The translations under genes and the position numbers were made by a program. A model generated the notes under the pieces. The model was given only the letters and a program-made list of their open reading frames with translations, did no database searches and was not told where the DNA came from. A stretch of DNA of 61,296 nt from Marinobacter sp. EhC06 (GTDB lineage: Bacteria; Pseudomonadota; Gammaproteobacteria; Pseudomonadales; Oleiphilaceae), in assembly GCF_001650915.1 (NCBI RefSeq), contig NZ_LXYO01000007.1, forward strand, positions 1 through 61,296, in the 5' to 3' direction. Positions 42,660 through 52,175 of the stretch are shown in pieces (position 1 is the stretch's first letter; each line of letters opens with the position of its first letter).

Positions 42660-44780
42660 TTACTTTTTCTGGTCTTTTTGATCAGGCTTCTTTTTCGAAT
42701 CATCTTCGGGTAATCCGGACTCGTCCTGATCATAATCGGGTAAATCGTCAAATTCGGACAGATCGAAATCTTCCAGCCCGAACTCTTCCTCGTCATCATC
42801 TTCCGGCGTGTCGGCGTCGGAGGCATCGGCGACATCTTCCAGCTCCGGGATATCCTCGTCCATATCCGCAGGCTCTTCCTCCACCGGCGTATCCGCTACC
42901 GGGATGTCCTCTTCCGGCTCTTCGGCCGATTCCACCTCGGGTTCCGAAAGCGCTTCATCTTCCGCCTTCAAAGTGGCCTCATGCTCATCGATCACGGATT
43001 CCAGTTCGGACATATCGTCCTCTGGTGCTTCCTCGGTGACCTCCGGAATCTCATCCGGTTCGGGCTCCGCGGTTTCCTCCGGCTCGACGACAGGCGCCGG
43101 GGCCGGCTCTGGTTCCGGCTCCTCCTGCAGATCCTCGAGCGTTTCGCGCTCAGCGGCGGCCTTCTCTTGCTCCTGCTGGCGTTGCTTGCGCTGGCGAAGG
43201 GCAAACCACACGAGGCCACCAATCACCACCAGACCACCGCCTGCTGCACCGATCATCCACAAAGGTACGGCAAAGGCAGTTTCAGCTTTTTCCTGTTCCT
43301 CCGGTGCCGGTGCGGGCTCTTCGGCAGTCGGCTCTGGTTCCTCGGCCTGGCTCACGTCGATGGGCGATGCAATCGCCGGTTCGGGCTCGGACTGTTCCGG
43401 CTCGGATACTGGCGGCTCCGGCTCAGGCTGCTCGGTTGCAGGCGCTGGTTCCGTTACCTCAGGCTTCAGCAGTTCGGCCGGCTGATCGGCAGGCTCTGCC
43501 CCTTCACCTTCAGGAACCGTGAACCCGACGGTAGCGCTGAACTTGCGGCTGAAGGTCTGGCCGTCGGCAACCACATCAACGGTGTAGAGGCCCGCGGCTG
43601 GCAACTGACTCACAGTATCCCGATAGGTGCCATCTTCCGGCGGCTGCTCACCACTCAATACTTTGGTTCCGCTTCTGCCATCTTCCGAAGTGATACTGAG
43701 GCTGACTTCAATCACACTCAGAAAATCAGAATTGGTGAGTTTCTCCCCTTCTTCGAAAAAGCCAACCCGGATGTTGAGTGGGTCGTCCGCGGTAAACGAC
43801 GGTGGAAGTGGATTAACCACCATCCTGAGATCGCTGACCACCGTTACCCGGCTGCCCTCGCCCAGTTCGCCATTGATACGCCACTGTCCGGCCAACGGCT
43901 CATTGACCGTGATCAGGTCGTAGCCGGCTTCCCTTGCCCACCGTACATTATCGGGGAATTCGGAGAGATTCACGGTCTGTTCGTCCGGGCGAACCAGTGC
44001 AAGCTCCCGTGTTACCGAGGTCTCCGACTCTCCCCAGAAAATCAGGGCGGTAAATTCACGAACGCCTTTATCTACGGTGAAACCGTTGCCCTCAATCGGA
44101 ATCTGCTCCTGGGGCACCGCCGTGTTCAGGGCCTGCAGGAACGCCAAATTCAGTGCATCCGCCGTATCGGCCACCTGGAACCGGCCGCCGGATTCCGTCG
44201 CCAGGGCTTTCAGAAAGTCAGTATCGGCAGCCTCTGACAGGGCTACCGGGTGGAACGTGGCGCCCCGCTCTATGAGGTCCGCAACAATGGTGTCCAGTAT
44301 CCGGTTTTCCTCTGCTGTATTGGCCGCCGGATCGTCGGAGATATCGACCTTGCCGTCAGTCAGCAGGATAAAGTGGGTACTGCTCAGATCGCCGTCAGTG
44401 AAATAGTCATCGCTTGCCGTCTCGATCGCCGCTCCAAGGTTAGTCCTGAGGGCGACCGAATTGATCTGCGCCGAGCGCTGAACGGCCATGTCGCGCCACG
44501 CGTCGGTCACTTCCCGATGCGGCACCAGCATGTTGACGTACTGCCCAAAGGTCCAGACACCGGCGGTGGCACCCTCTGGCAATAGCCGGGCAAGCAGCCG
44601 AACGGCAGGCTGACGGAGGTTTTCCGGGTCGGTGTCTTTCATGGAACCCGAGATATCGACAATGATCCGCACGTCCGACTGCGCTGGCAGCTGAACGTCA
44701 TCACTTTCCTGGGCGTAAAGCCCGACAGGCAGGCTGAGCGCGAGGAAAACCGCAAACAGACCAAGCCATCTCGATGTCAT
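42660..44780 (-). CDS. VWA domain membrane protein with acidic tail
   Basis: This roughly 706-residue protein has a signal peptide (MTSRWLGLFAVFLALSLPVG, cut near YAQES), a periplasmic VWA domain with the metal site VDISGSMKDTD, beta-sandwich regions, and a Pro/Glu linker. A membrane helix (VPLWMIGAAGGGLVVIGGLV) is followed by a basic patch and a very acidic cytoplasmic tail of about 150 residues, ending KKKPDQKDQKK. I chose the ATG at 44780, which places the signal peptide at the N-terminus; a longer frame to 44837 overlaps the next gene. It probably presents the VWA domain outside and interacts with MoxR inside. Confidence 0.82.
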   Translation of the reverse strand: MTSRWLGLFAVFLALSLPVGLYAQESDDVQLPAQSDVRIIVDISGSMKDTDPENLRQPAVRLLARLLPEGATAGVWTFGQYVNMLVPHREVTDAWRDMAVQRSAQINSVALRTNLGAAIETASDDYFTDGDLSSTHFILLTDGKVDISDDPAANTAEENRILDTIVADLIERGATFHPVALSEAADTDFLKALATESGGRFQVADTADALNLAFLQALNTAVPQEQIPIEGNGFTVDKGVREFTALIFWGESETSVTRELALVRPDEQTVNLSEFPDNVRWAREAGYDLITVNEPLAGQWRINGELGEGSRVTVVSDLRMVVNPLPPSFTADDPLNIRVGFFEEGEKLTNSDFLSVIEVSLSITSEDGRSGTKVLSGEQPPEDGTYRDTVSQLPAAGLYTVDVVADGQTFSRKFSATVGFTVPEGEGAEPADQPAELLKPEVTEPAPATEQPEPEPPVSEPEQSEPEPAIASPIDVSQAEEPEPTAEEPAPAPEEQEKAETAFAVPLWMIGAAGGGLVVIGGLVWFALRQRKQRQQEQEKAAAERETLEDLQEEPEPEPAPAPVVEPEETAEPEPDEIPEVTEEAPEDDMSELESVIDEHEATLKAEDEALSEPEVESAEEPEEDIPVADTPVEEEPADMDEDIPELEDVADASDADTPEDDDEEEFGLEDFDLSEFDDLPDYDQDESGLPEDDSKKKPDQKDQKK

Positions 44781-44823
44781 CTCTCTCAAGGCATCCACCC
44801 TTTTCTTCTTTTGTTTTTCTGCG

Positions 44824-45168
44824 TTACTTGCGAACAAGACGGTAGCGAACCAGATCCAGGACCCAGACCAGCAGCATCACCAATCCGGCCAGACCAAGAT
44901 TGAACAGGGCCCGGCCTGAAGCATCGGCGTCGCCGAGAATCATTTCGTAACCGCCAAACAGCCAGGCCGGAATCCACCAACCGGCCAGGTCCGGCGATTC
45001 AACCGGGGTAAGCAGCAAAGCCACCAGGGCTGCAAGAATCAGCGTCCGCACCCCGTAAAATGGAAGGAAACGGACCAGGCTCTTCATCATGTAAAAGAAC
45101 ACGACAAAGGCAATGGCGTAGGCGGCCCAGAAAATCCCGTAGGCCAGTTGTGCATCAGTATCAATCAT
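44824..45168 (-). CDS. Small inner-membrane protein
   Basis: This 114-residue protein has about four predicted membrane helices (for example YGIFWAAYAIAFVVFFYMM and LILAALVALLLTPV) and basic ends (RYRLVRK). I do not recognise a named family. Its start overlaps the stop of the ycgN gene by one base, and the large VWA protein gene follows after 43 bp. Position suggests it belongs to the VWA-MoxR group or is just a conserved neighbour. Confidence 0.75.
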   Translation of the reverse strand: MIDTDAQLAYGIFWAAYAIAFVVFFYMMKSLVRFLPFYGVRTLILAALVALLLTPVESPDLAGWWIPAWLFGGYEMILGDADASGRALFNLGLAGLVMLLVWVLDLVRYRLVRK

Positions 45169-45614
45169 TACAGGATCCAGTGAATGATGTGTTCTTCCCA
45201 GTCTTCTTCCGGCACGCGGTCCTCTGACATCACCTTGTGACGGATCGAAACGCCGGCTTCGTGCACCGAATCCGGATCCCCACTTCGAAGAGGATGCCAG
45301 TCGGCCAGTGGCCGGTCTTCAGCCAACGTCCGGTAGGCGCAGGTATACGGCAACCAATGGTAGTCGCTGACGGTATCCGGTGTCAGCACTGTGCAGCCCG
45401 GCACTTTCTGCAGCCGTTCTTCATAGACGGTGCATTGGCAGGTTTCCTCGTCCATATAACGACAAACCAGGTCGGTGTGGTAAACCTCACCAGTGTCTTC
45501 GTCTTCCAGTTTGTTCAGGCAACATTTACCGCAACCGTCGCAGAGGGACTCCCATTCCTCAGGCGTCATCTCATGCAGGCGTTTACGCTGCCAGAACGGC
45601 ACCTGGGCAATCAT
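45168..45614 (-). CDS. ycgN: YcgN family cysteine cluster protein
   Basis: This 148-residue protein is the UPF0260/YcgN family. It carries the CxxCxxCC zinc- or iron-type cluster CDGCGKCCLNKLED and further Cys in LVCRYMDEETCQCTVYEE and KVPGCTVL. The biochemical role is unknown. It is translationally coupled to ycgL upstream (4-bp overlap) and to the small membrane protein downstream, the arrangement known from pseudomonads. Confidence 0.92.
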   Translation of the reverse strand: MIAQVPFWQRKRLHEMTPEEWESLCDGCGKCCLNKLEDEDTGEVYHTDLVCRYMDEETCQCTVYEERLQKVPGCTVLTPDTVSDYHWLPYTCAYRTLAEDRPLADWHPLRSGDPDSVHEAGVSIRHKVMSEDRVPEEDWEEHIIHWIL

Positions 45615-45904
45615 GGATTGCGCTGGTCCAGCTTACGTTTGAAGTCCACCACGTAGCCCTCCTGCTCTTCCGGCATCTGGAGAAAGAAGTCCTTCTCGCC
45701 GATCGCTTCCAGAACCTGCTTGCCGGTGGTTCTTGCCAGCTTGCGGTCCGGTGTCAGCACCAGATCCATGGAATGGACCGGCTGCCCGAAGATACCCCGG
45801 AGGCTCTCGGGAAGCTCCTCCCATTTCTGCCCGCGGCGAACAAAAAGGTAGGTGTCGTTCTTCTTGCTGCTCCGGAAAACAGAGACAAATTCACGCTCTT
45901 TCAT
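45611..45904 (-). CDS. ycgL: YcgL domain protein
   Basis: This 97-residue protein is a YcgL (UPF0745) family member, with FRSSKKNDTYLFV near the N-terminus and EGYVVDFKRKLDQ at the end. The function is unknown. It overlaps rnd upstream by 4 bp and ycgN downstream by 4 bp, the standard rnd-ycgL-ycgN order. Confidence 0.9.
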   Translation of the reverse strand: MKEREFVSVFRSSKKNDTYLFVRRGQKWEELPESLRGIFGQPVHSMDLVLTPDRKLARTTGKQVLEAIGEKDFFLQMPEEQEGYVVDFKRKLDQRNP

Positions 45905-47058
45905 GACTTCAGTAATTCCTCGATATCAGCGCGAACCGGCGCGAGAATCTGCGCCCGCCAACCCTGGAAAAATTCGTGTTGCGCCAGATCGGGGTGCTGC
46001 ACCACCTTCTCAAGACGCTTTCTTGGCGCCAGCAATTCCATCGGAATATCAGCATCTTCCGCCGCTTTTCTGAAAAGGCGCTTTAACTGCTTGAAGAATC
46101 CCTGCTGATCCCGGGACAAGGGTGGCGCGATCCTCTCAAGGGACGAATTATCCGCGGTCGATCCCCGGCTAACAAGTTCAATGAGAGTATCGCCGTACCG
46201 ACGAACTGCGCCCGAGGGTACACCCTGAACGTTGGAAAGCTCCTTGAGGGAGCCTGGTAGCCGTTCCGCAATGGCAATCAATAGCGCATCCGCCAGCACC
46301 CGGTTCCTGGGCCGGTCACGCCGCTGACATTCCAGTTCACGCCAACGAACCAGTTCCCTGAGCACCCCCTGCTGCTGAGCCGAGAGCGTCCAGCCACCTC
46401 GCAGTTTCAGGTAGTGGTTATCCGGATCCTCCTGCCCCGCCAGCTCATCGGCAAAGCGAGCGGATTCCTCAACCAGGGCCGCCTTCAGTCCGCGATCGCG
46501 CAGCAATGTGCTGACCCACTGGTACATCGGCTCCAGAAAACGGATATCTTCAATGGCGTAGCGTTGCTGGGCATCGCTTAGCGGTCTCGCCAGCCAGTCA
46601 GAACGTGTGGCGGACTTGTCCAGCGTCTCGCCGAACAGGGTTTCCACCAGCCTCGCGTAACCCAGGGAAAACCCGGCGCCAGCCATCGCGGCACCGATTT
46701 GAAGATCAATCACACCGGCAGGCTCAATGTTGAGCCACTTGCGAAACAGTTCCAGGTCTTCGCTCATGGCGTACAGGAGCTTTGGGGTATTGGGATCCGC
46801 CAGGATCTCCCGGAAACGCCGGGATTGTTCGGCGACGGAAGGGTCCACCAGGCAGAACTCGCCGTCGAGACCCAGCTGAACCAGGCCCGGTATCGGGTAA
46901 AAGGTGTTTACCCGCTCGAATTCGGTGTCCAGAGCCAGAGGCCTGCCCGGCGCGCGATCCAGCCATTGGTCCAGCGCCTCCGGCTCCCGGACCCAATGAA
47001 TGCTGGCCGGAGCCGGGGGAACGTCAACAGCCGCAGCGGCCTGGGCAGAAATATCCAT
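45901..47058 (-). CDS. rnd: Ribonuclease D
   Basis: RNase D is a 3'-5' exoribonuclease that trims tRNA and other small RNA ends. The DEDD residues are visible: Asp and Glu in LALDTEFERVNTF, Asp in AMSEDLELFRKW and the exonuclease III motif with Tyr and Asp in RYAIEDIRFLEPMY. HRDC domains follow (VLRELVRWRELECQRRDRPR is the first). The 385-residue length is normal. It heads the rnd-ycgL-ycgN operon. Confidence 0.95.
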   Translation of the reverse strand: MDISAQAAAAVDVPPAPASIHWVREPEALDQWLDRAPGRPLALDTEFERVNTFYPIPGLVQLGLDGEFCLVDPSVAEQSRRFREILADPNTPKLLYAMSEDLELFRKWLNIEPAGVIDLQIGAAMAGAGFSLGYARLVETLFGETLDKSATRSDWLARPLSDAQQRYAIEDIRFLEPMYQWVSTLLRDRGLKAALVEESARFADELAGQEDPDNHYLKLRGGWTLSAQQQGVLRELVRWRELECQRRDRPRNRVLADALLIAIAERLPGSLKELSNVQGVPSGAVRRYGDTLIELVSRGSTADNSSLERIAPPLSRDQQGFFKQLKRLFRKAAEDADIPMELLAPRKRLEKVVQHPDLAQHEFFQGWRAQILAPVRADIEELLKS

Positions 47059-47089
47059 AAACGTGCCTGGTAGGGTTATTCGGTCTGGT

Positions 47090-47692
47090 TCAATCGGAGA
47101 GCGGCTTGCGGCCGCGGAATGCGTGAGTCAGGGTAAAGCCGTCAACATAGCCCAGCTCGCCACCAACCGGAATGCCATGGGCCAGCCGGGTAATCAGGAT
47201 CCCATGGCCATCAAGACGGTCAGCTATGTAGTGGGCGGTAGCCTCGCCTTCCACGGTCGGGTTGGTCGCCAGGATCAGTTCCGTAACGCCTTCGTCGCGG
47301 ATCCGCTTCAGCAGGCGTTCGATGCCGATTTCTTCCGGCCCCACGCCATCAATGGGTGACAGGTGCCCCATCAAGACGAAATAGCCACCCCGGTAATCAC
47401 CAGCCTGCTCAATCGCCAGAAGATCCGAGGGACTTTCCACCACACACAGGGTACCGGTGCGCCGCTGGGGATTGTCACAGATGCCGCAGATTTCGGTGTC
47501 GGCAAAGTTCTGGCAGCTTTCGCAGCGCCTGACACCGTTCATGGCCTGGCTTAATGCGTCGGAAAGCCGGGTGCCGCCGGAACGGCCACGCTCCAGCAAA
47601 TGGAAAGCCATGCGCTGGGCAGTTTTCTGGCCAACTCCAGGCAGGCAACGAAGGGATTCTACAAGCTCATCAACCAGCGGGCTGAACGCCAT
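47090..47692 (-). CDS. recR: Recombination protein RecR
   Basis: RecR acts with RecF and RecO in loading RecA at gaps. The four-Cys zinc finger [18 protein letters not shown] and the Toprim domain ([17 protein letters not shown] and [20 protein letters not shown]) are intact. The length of 200 residues is normal. It follows ybaB on the same strand by 31 bp in the usual dnaX-ybaB-recR order. Confidence 0.97.
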   Translation of the reverse strand: MAFSPLVDELVESLRCLPGVGQKTAQRMAFHLLERGRSGGTRLSDALSQAMNGVRRCESCQNFADTEICGICDNPQRRTGTLCVVESPSDLLAIEQAGDYRGGYFVLMGHLSPIDGVGPEEIGIERLLKRIRDEGVTELILATNPTVEGEATAHYIADRLDGHGILITRLAHGIPVGGELGYVDGFTLTHAFRGRKPLSD

Positions 47693-47723
47693 GAAAGGTC
47701 CTCAAACGACTGCAGGATGAAAT

Positions 47724-48047
47724 TCAGAACGGCATCTTGAAACCGGGCGGCAGACCCATGCCCGACATCATACCGGACATCTTCTCCTTCTGATTTTCCT
47801 CAACACGCCGAACGGCATCGTTTACCGCAGCGGCCAGAAGGTCTTCCAGGATGTCCTTTTCCTCAGACATCAGAGATGAGTCGATGTCCACTTTACGAAC
47901 GTCGTGGCGGCCATTCATGGTGACTTTGACCAGCCCGGCACCGGCTTCGCCAGTCACTTCTGCCTTGGCGATCTCTTCCTGGGCCTTCTGCATCTCTTCC
48001 TGCATTTTCTGGGCTTTTTTCATCATGTCGCCCATATTGTTCATCAT
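47724..48047 (-). CDS. ybaB: YbaB/EbfC nucleoid-associated protein
   Basis: This 107-residue DNA-binding protein forms a dimer that bends and compacts DNA. The Met/Gln/Lys-rich N-terminal helix ([20 protein letters not shown]) and [15 protein letters not shown] are typical. It lies 3 bp after dnaX and before recR. Confidence 0.95.
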   Translation of the reverse strand: MMNNMGDMMKKAQKMQEEMQKAQEEIAKAEVTGEAGAGLVKVTMNGRHDVRKVDIDSSLMSEEKDILEDLLAAAVNDAVRRVEENQKEKMSGMMSGMGLPPGFKMPF

Positions 48048-48050
48048 ATC

Positions 48051-50015
48051 TTATCTCCTGCTTGTCTCTGGCCTCGTCTCGGCCGGCCGGATACTCTCTT
48101 CGACTACCCGCGCCTCGAATCGTTCAACGATAGACTTTACGACCGGATCCTGGTGAATGGACGCCTCTGCGGCTTCCTGACGCGCCTTTCGCTGGCGTTC
48201 CTCATAAGCCGCCGGGGTATGAGGCCCCGGATTGCCCTGTTCTGTACGTAACTGAATGGAGTCGCCAAAACGGTTTCTCAAGGCAGCGAGAATCTTTTCC
48301 TCGTGCCGGCTGTTCAACAGCCTGGCGTGGCCCTCATCAATGGTCAGGGTAATCACATCGCCATCCCGCGACATGGCGCCGTGACTGGCGAGGTTACCGG
48401 GCATACCAACAATGCCAAGACTCCGGAAATCCCGGTGCCAAACGAACTCCCCCTCAGCTTCAGGGGCAGCTTCGGCCGCTGGCTCAGGCTCTGGTTGAGG
48501 CTCTGCAAAAGCGGGTTCCGGAGCCGGGGCAGGCTGAGCAGCTGGCTCGGCGGCAACTTCAGGTGCTGGTTCTTCTGTAACAGAAGCCTCATCACTCAAA
48601 GGATAGCTCTCTTCATAATCTCCAGCCGCCTCGGCCTGGGCATCCAGACTGGCAAGCCAGGATGCATCCTCCTCCGCAACAGGCGGGGCAGCCGGCATCT
48701 CGGGCTCCGGCTCAGGTGTGGGCTCGGGTTCGGGCGCTGGCTGTGCAGGAACTTCGCTGGCCTCTTGGGCCGGCTTCGCGGCCACTTCCGTCGCCGGCTC
48801 AGAACGTGGCGACTGAGGTTCCGGCTGCTTTTGCTCTATTTGCGGAGTCGGCGCCGGGTCGGGCTCATCCCGTGGCTCAGAGGCCGCAGACTGACCGCCG
48901 GAGCTTATGGCGGGCGGCTCCCGCCGGTCAGCCCCGGGGCGAAAGGCCAGCATCCGGAGCAACGTCATTTCGAAACCCATCCGGGCATCGGGCGTAATGG
49001 TGAGGTCTTTCCGGCCGATCAGCGCAGACTGATAGAAAAGCTGGGCGTCTTCGGCACTGAGCTTACGGGCCAGGGCCTGGACCTGCTCGGCATCGCCCAG
49101 GGCGTTATCGGCACTGCCCGGAACCACCTGCTCCATGGTGACCCGGTGAAAGAGCGACAGCAGATCGGCAAGGATGACACTGTAATCCGGCGCAAAGTCC
49201 GAAATCCGGCTGATCTCCGCCAGCAAGCCGGGGCCGTCGCCTTCAACGAGTGCATTCACGATGCGCTCAATATCCCGCTGGTCAATGGTGCCCAGCATAT
49301 TGCTGACATCACTAGCCGACAGCTTCTGGTTGCCAAAGGCGATCGCCTGATCGGTCAGGCTCAACGCATCTCGCATACTCCCATCAGCAGCCCGGGCCAG
49401 GAGCCACAGGGCCGGTTCCTCGAACGGAATCTCCTCGGCACCCAGCACATGGCGGAGGTGGCCAGCGATGTGTTCCGGAGTCATGCGTTTGAGATTGAAC
49501 TGCAGACACCGTGACAGCACGGTGACCGGCAACTTCTGGGGGTCGGTGGTGGCCAGCAGGAACTTGACGTGTTCCGGCGGCTCTTCAAGAGTCTTCAGGA
49601 AGGCATTGAACGACTGATTGGTCAGCATGTGCACCTCGTCAATGAGGTACACCTTGTAGCGGCCACGGGTTGGCGCGTACTGGACGTTATCGGTCAGTTC
49701 ACGCATATCATCCACGCCGGTGCGGGACGCGGCGTCAATCTCGATCAGATCCACGAACCGGCCTTCCTGGATCTCCTGGCAGCTGGAGCATTCGCCGCAG
49801 GGATTGGGCGTAACGCCGGTTTCGCAGTTCAGGCAGCGGGCGAGAAGCCGGCCAATGGTGGTCTTGCCTACCCCACGGGTCCCCGTGAACAGATAGGCGT
49901 GATGAAGACGCTGGCTTTCCAGGGCGTGAATCAACGCCTGGAGCACGTGTTCCTGGCCCACCATATCCTCGAAGGTGCGTGGGCGCCATTTACGGGCAAG
50001 TACCTGGTAGCTCAT
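48051..50015 (-). CDS. dnaX: DNA polymerase III gamma/tau subunit
   Basis: DnaX is the ATPase motor of the clamp loader. The 654-residue protein has Walker A FTGTRGVGKTT near residue 45, a zinc module CLNCETGVTPNPCGECSSCQ, the DEVHML Walker B and the SRC motif LSRCLQFNL. A long Pro/Glu/Ala-rich linker (about residues 370-510) separates the ATPase from the tau C-terminal domain that binds polymerase alpha. I did not see a slippery A-rich site of the E. coli type for making gamma. It is followed by ybaB and recR; the 4.5S RNA gene lies upstream on the same strand. Confidence 0.96.
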   Translation of the reverse strand: MSYQVLARKWRPRTFEDMVGQEHVLQALIHALESQRLHHAYLFTGTRGVGKTTIGRLLARCLNCETGVTPNPCGECSSCQEIQEGRFVDLIEIDAASRTGVDDMRELTDNVQYAPTRGRYKVYLIDEVHMLTNQSFNAFLKTLEEPPEHVKFLLATTDPQKLPVTVLSRCLQFNLKRMTPEHIAGHLRHVLGAEEIPFEEPALWLLARAADGSMRDALSLTDQAIAFGNQKLSASDVSNMLGTIDQRDIERIVNALVEGDGPGLLAEISRISDFAPDYSVILADLLSLFHRVTMEQVVPGSADNALGDAEQVQALARKLSAEDAQLFYQSALIGRKDLTITPDARMGFEMTLLRMLAFRPGADRREPPAISSGGQSAASEPRDEPDPAPTPQIEQKQPEPQSPRSEPATEVAAKPAQEASEVPAQPAPEPEPTPEPEPEMPAAPPVAEEDASWLASLDAQAEAAGDYEESYPLSDEASVTEEPAPEVAAEPAAQPAPAPEPAFAEPQPEPEPAAEAAPEAEGEFVWHRDFRSLGIVGMPGNLASHGAMSRDGDVITLTIDEGHARLLNSRHEEKILAALRNRFGDSIQLRTEQGNPGPHTPAAYEERQRKARQEAAEASIHQDPVVKSIVERFEARVVEESIRPAETRPETSRR

Positions 50016-50173
50016 GTTCCGCCAACTGCAGTTAAAAACGGCTCTAACCTTAGCACGGACAAAGATCTATAAGAAGCAGACTTGATCCCGGAAACGCACG
50101 CACAAGTGCCGCACATAAGTTCATGGCTATCAAGGATAATCAGAAGTAAAAACAAGCGAGGGGAGAAAACTGG

Positions 50174-50284
50174 GGGTGACTCCATCAGCGACACCCCGGC
50201 ACACAATTCCACCGCTGCGGCTGCTCCCTTCCGGGCCTGACCGGGTTCACGGTTTCATGTTGCGGAGGCACCAATGGAGCCACC
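50174..50284 (-). ncRNA. ffs: 4.5S RNA (signal recognition particle RNA, small bacterial type)
   Basis: The conserved SRP domain IV core GGTCAGGCCCGGAAGGGAGC (minus strand, around 50245-50220) is diagnostic. The ends GGTGGCTCCAT and ATGGAGTCACC pair to close the hairpin, giving a molecule of about 111 nt. It pairs with Ffh protein for co-translational targeting of membrane proteins. It is preceded by its own promoter. Confidence 0.93.
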
Positions 50285-50323
50285 ATAACGGCGTTTCAGG
50301 ACAATTCCCTGAAAGCGGCGCGC

Positions 50324-50352
50324 ATATTAGCAAAAGGGTTTGCACACTACAA
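50324..50352 (-). promoter_or_regulatory. Sigma-70 promoter of ffs
   Basis: On the minus strand TTGTAG (50352-50347) and TAATAT (50329-50324) are separated by exactly 17 bp. The predicted start near 50317 leaves a leader of about 33 nt before mature 4.5S RNA, containing a TTTCAGG/CCTGAAA hairpin that may mark the processing site. Confidence 0.7.
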
Positions 50353-50383
50353 TGACAAATCAGCACGCCCGCCAGTATCCGCC

Positions 50384-51133
50384 TTACAAAGGCAGTGGCA
50401 CCTCATCCTGGCGGAACCAGCAGGCCAGACTGTAACGGGTTCGGTTTGCCGGCAACACCTCGTGTGGGATTTCTTCGCTCATGAACAACGCCATGCGCCC
50501 TGCCTCGGGCAACACGGTTCCGCACACCTCAAGGTCGTTATCGCGATTGAACACCTGAAGGGCGCCGCCGTCGGCTGCCTGCCAGTCTTCGTTGAGGTAA
50601 AGCACCAGGCTCACCACTCGAGACGCCCTGCCCTTAAAGCTGTCCAGGTGCTGCTTGTAAAAGTCACCGCAGTGGTAGGTAGCGTAATGCGTTTCGAACC
50701 GCTTCAGGCCCAGAAACAGCCTCTGGTTCAGACCCTGACGAATCATCTCAAAGAATTCGAACAATGCTGCCTGAGGCGCAGTAACACCCTGCAGCCAGGC
50801 GATCTTGTCGCGGCGTACCGAACGGTCACGCACCAGATCATTGCCGCGGCCAATGCCGGCTTTTTTCATGGCATCGGTACGATCCAGAATCTGCACTTCC
50901 TGTTTCAGTGCCGCCAGCAGGTTGGCCCCCAGCTGTGATCGCACATCCAGCGACATCCAACCCTGCTCACTCAGCCCCGAAGCCAGCTCATCCAGCCAGT
51001 CATCAGGCAAGGCCGCACGTTGATCCGGCGCAGGGTCCATCAGCTGGACATCACTACCTGCCACCGCATCCTCGGCGCTCTGCAAAGGGGTGATAAGGGG
51101 ATCATGGATCGGAATGATTACCGGCGTTTCCAT
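50384..51133 (-). CDS. 2-oxoglutarate/Fe(II)-dependent oxygenase
   Basis: This 249-residue protein is a prolyl-4-hydroxylase-like iron dioxygenase. The iron ligands are the His and Asp of YKQHLDSFKG and the distal His in EEIPHEVLPANRTRYSLACW, where the Arg after the His should bind 2-oxoglutarate. The substrate is unknown; related bacterial enzymes hydroxylate elongation factor or other proteins. It has no signal peptide and is transcribed alone, divergent from the mutarotase operon. Confidence 0.87.
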   Translation of the reverse strand: METPVIIPIHDPLITPLQSAEDAVAGSDVQLMDPAPDQRAALPDDWLDELASGLSEQGWMSLDVRSQLGANLLAALKQEVQILDRTDAMKKAGIGRGNDLVRDRSVRRDKIAWLQGVTAPQAALFEFFEMIRQGLNQRLFLGLKRFETHYATYHCGDFYKQHLDSFKGRASRVVSLVLYLNEDWQAADGGALQVFNRDNDLEVCGTVLPEAGRMALFMSEEIPHEVLPANRTRYSLACWFRQDEVPLPL

Positions 51134-51251
51134 CGGCGGGTCTCGCGCAAAATTTGAGCGTATTTTAGGCGCAATTCTCGCCGGAGCGGCAGTTTTAATT
51201 TACTCTCTGTGTAGGGAAATACACTTAACCGGTTTCACTTAGCAGATAACC

Positions 51252-52175
51252 ATGTCAGAAAGCAGTAACAGGCCACCGCTCTCACTCTCTCCGGGCCAAT
51301 GGTCCTTCACGCGCTGGAAAACGATCGGGCAACTGGAAGCCCTTGAGGTACACCACCCTTTGTTCCAGGCCACCCTGTTTTTACAGGGCGCCCACCTGGC
51401 AAGCTTCAAGCCCCAGGACGAATCTGACTGGCTGTGGATGAGCCCAACCGCCCGCTACGAGCCTGGCCGTGCCATTCGTGGAGGCATTCCGGTCTGCTGG
51501 CCCTGGTTCGGTGATCCGGCCCGCAATGCGCCGGAAGTTCGCAAGCGCATCCATACCGACAAAGCCCACGGGTTTGCCCGCACCGCGCTCTGGAAACTGG
51601 AAGATGTCCGGGAGAACGCCCACGAGGTAGAAATCAGCCTGTCCCTGGATGCCAATGAGGATTTCAGTGATGTCTGGGCCGGCCACGCACTCGCCCTGCT
51701 CACCTTCAGCTTTTCCATCCGGGGCTGCCAGCTGGCGCTGACCACCACAAATCTGGGCAACGATCCCCTGGCCTTTACCCAGGCGCTCCATACCTATTTA
51801 CCCACCAGCGACATAACCCGCACTCGAGTACTGGGCCTGGGCAACAGCCAGTACATCGACACCCTGGATAACTGGGAATACCGCAACCAGGAGGGGCCGG
51901 TGTACTTCGAGGGCGAAACTGACCGGATCTACGAGAGCGGCGAGACCCTGACCATCGTGACACCCCGAACTGGCCGCAAACTTTCCGCGGTGGGCAGCGA
52001 CTCAACCGTCGTCTGGAACCCGGGCCCTGCGAAAGCGGCAAAACTGTCGGATTTTCCCGATACGGCCTGGCAGTCCATGCTGTGCGTCGAAACCGCCAAT
52101 GCCGCCAGCGATTACCGGGTGCTAAATAATGGGCAAAGCCACACATTGGGCGTATTCATCGGAAGGAAATCATGA
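51252..52175 (+). CDS. D-hexose-6-phosphate mutarotase (YeaD family)
   Basis: This 307-residue protein is an aldose-1-epimerase-fold enzyme of the YeaD group, which interconverts anomers of glucose-6-phosphate. The segment IRGGIPVCWPWFG, the KAHGFARTALWKL His region and the catalytic ETANAASDYRVL at the C-terminus are typical. It overlaps the next gene, an acyltransferase, by 4 bp. Confidence 0.88.
   Translation: MSESSNRPPLSLSPGQWSFTRWKTIGQLEALEVHHPLFQATLFLQGAHLASFKPQDESDWLWMSPTARYEPGRAIRGGIPVCWPWFGDPARNAPEVRKRIHTDKAHGFARTALWKLEDVRENAHEVEISLSLDANEDFSDVWAGHALALLTFSFSIRGCQLALTTTNLGNDPLAFTQALHTYLPTSDITRTRVLGLGNSQYIDTLDNWEYRNQEGPVYFEGETDRIYESGETLTIVTPRTGRKLSAVGSDSTVVWNPGPAKAAKLSDFPDTAWQSMLCVETANAASDYRVLNNGQSHTLGVFIGRKS

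Noticed and set aside
42808..43485. Ser-rich plus-strand frame of 225 codons
   Set aside because: It is the complement of the acidic, repetitive tail of the VWA protein; low complexity alone explains it.
42981..44237. Plus-strand frame of 418 codons
   Set aside because: It is antisense to the VWA gene with Arg/Leu-rich composition typical of a shadow frame.
48051..50015. Programmed frameshift in dnaX making a gamma subunit
   Set aside because: I did not see the A-rich slippery site of the E. coli type; it cannot be excluded for another motif.
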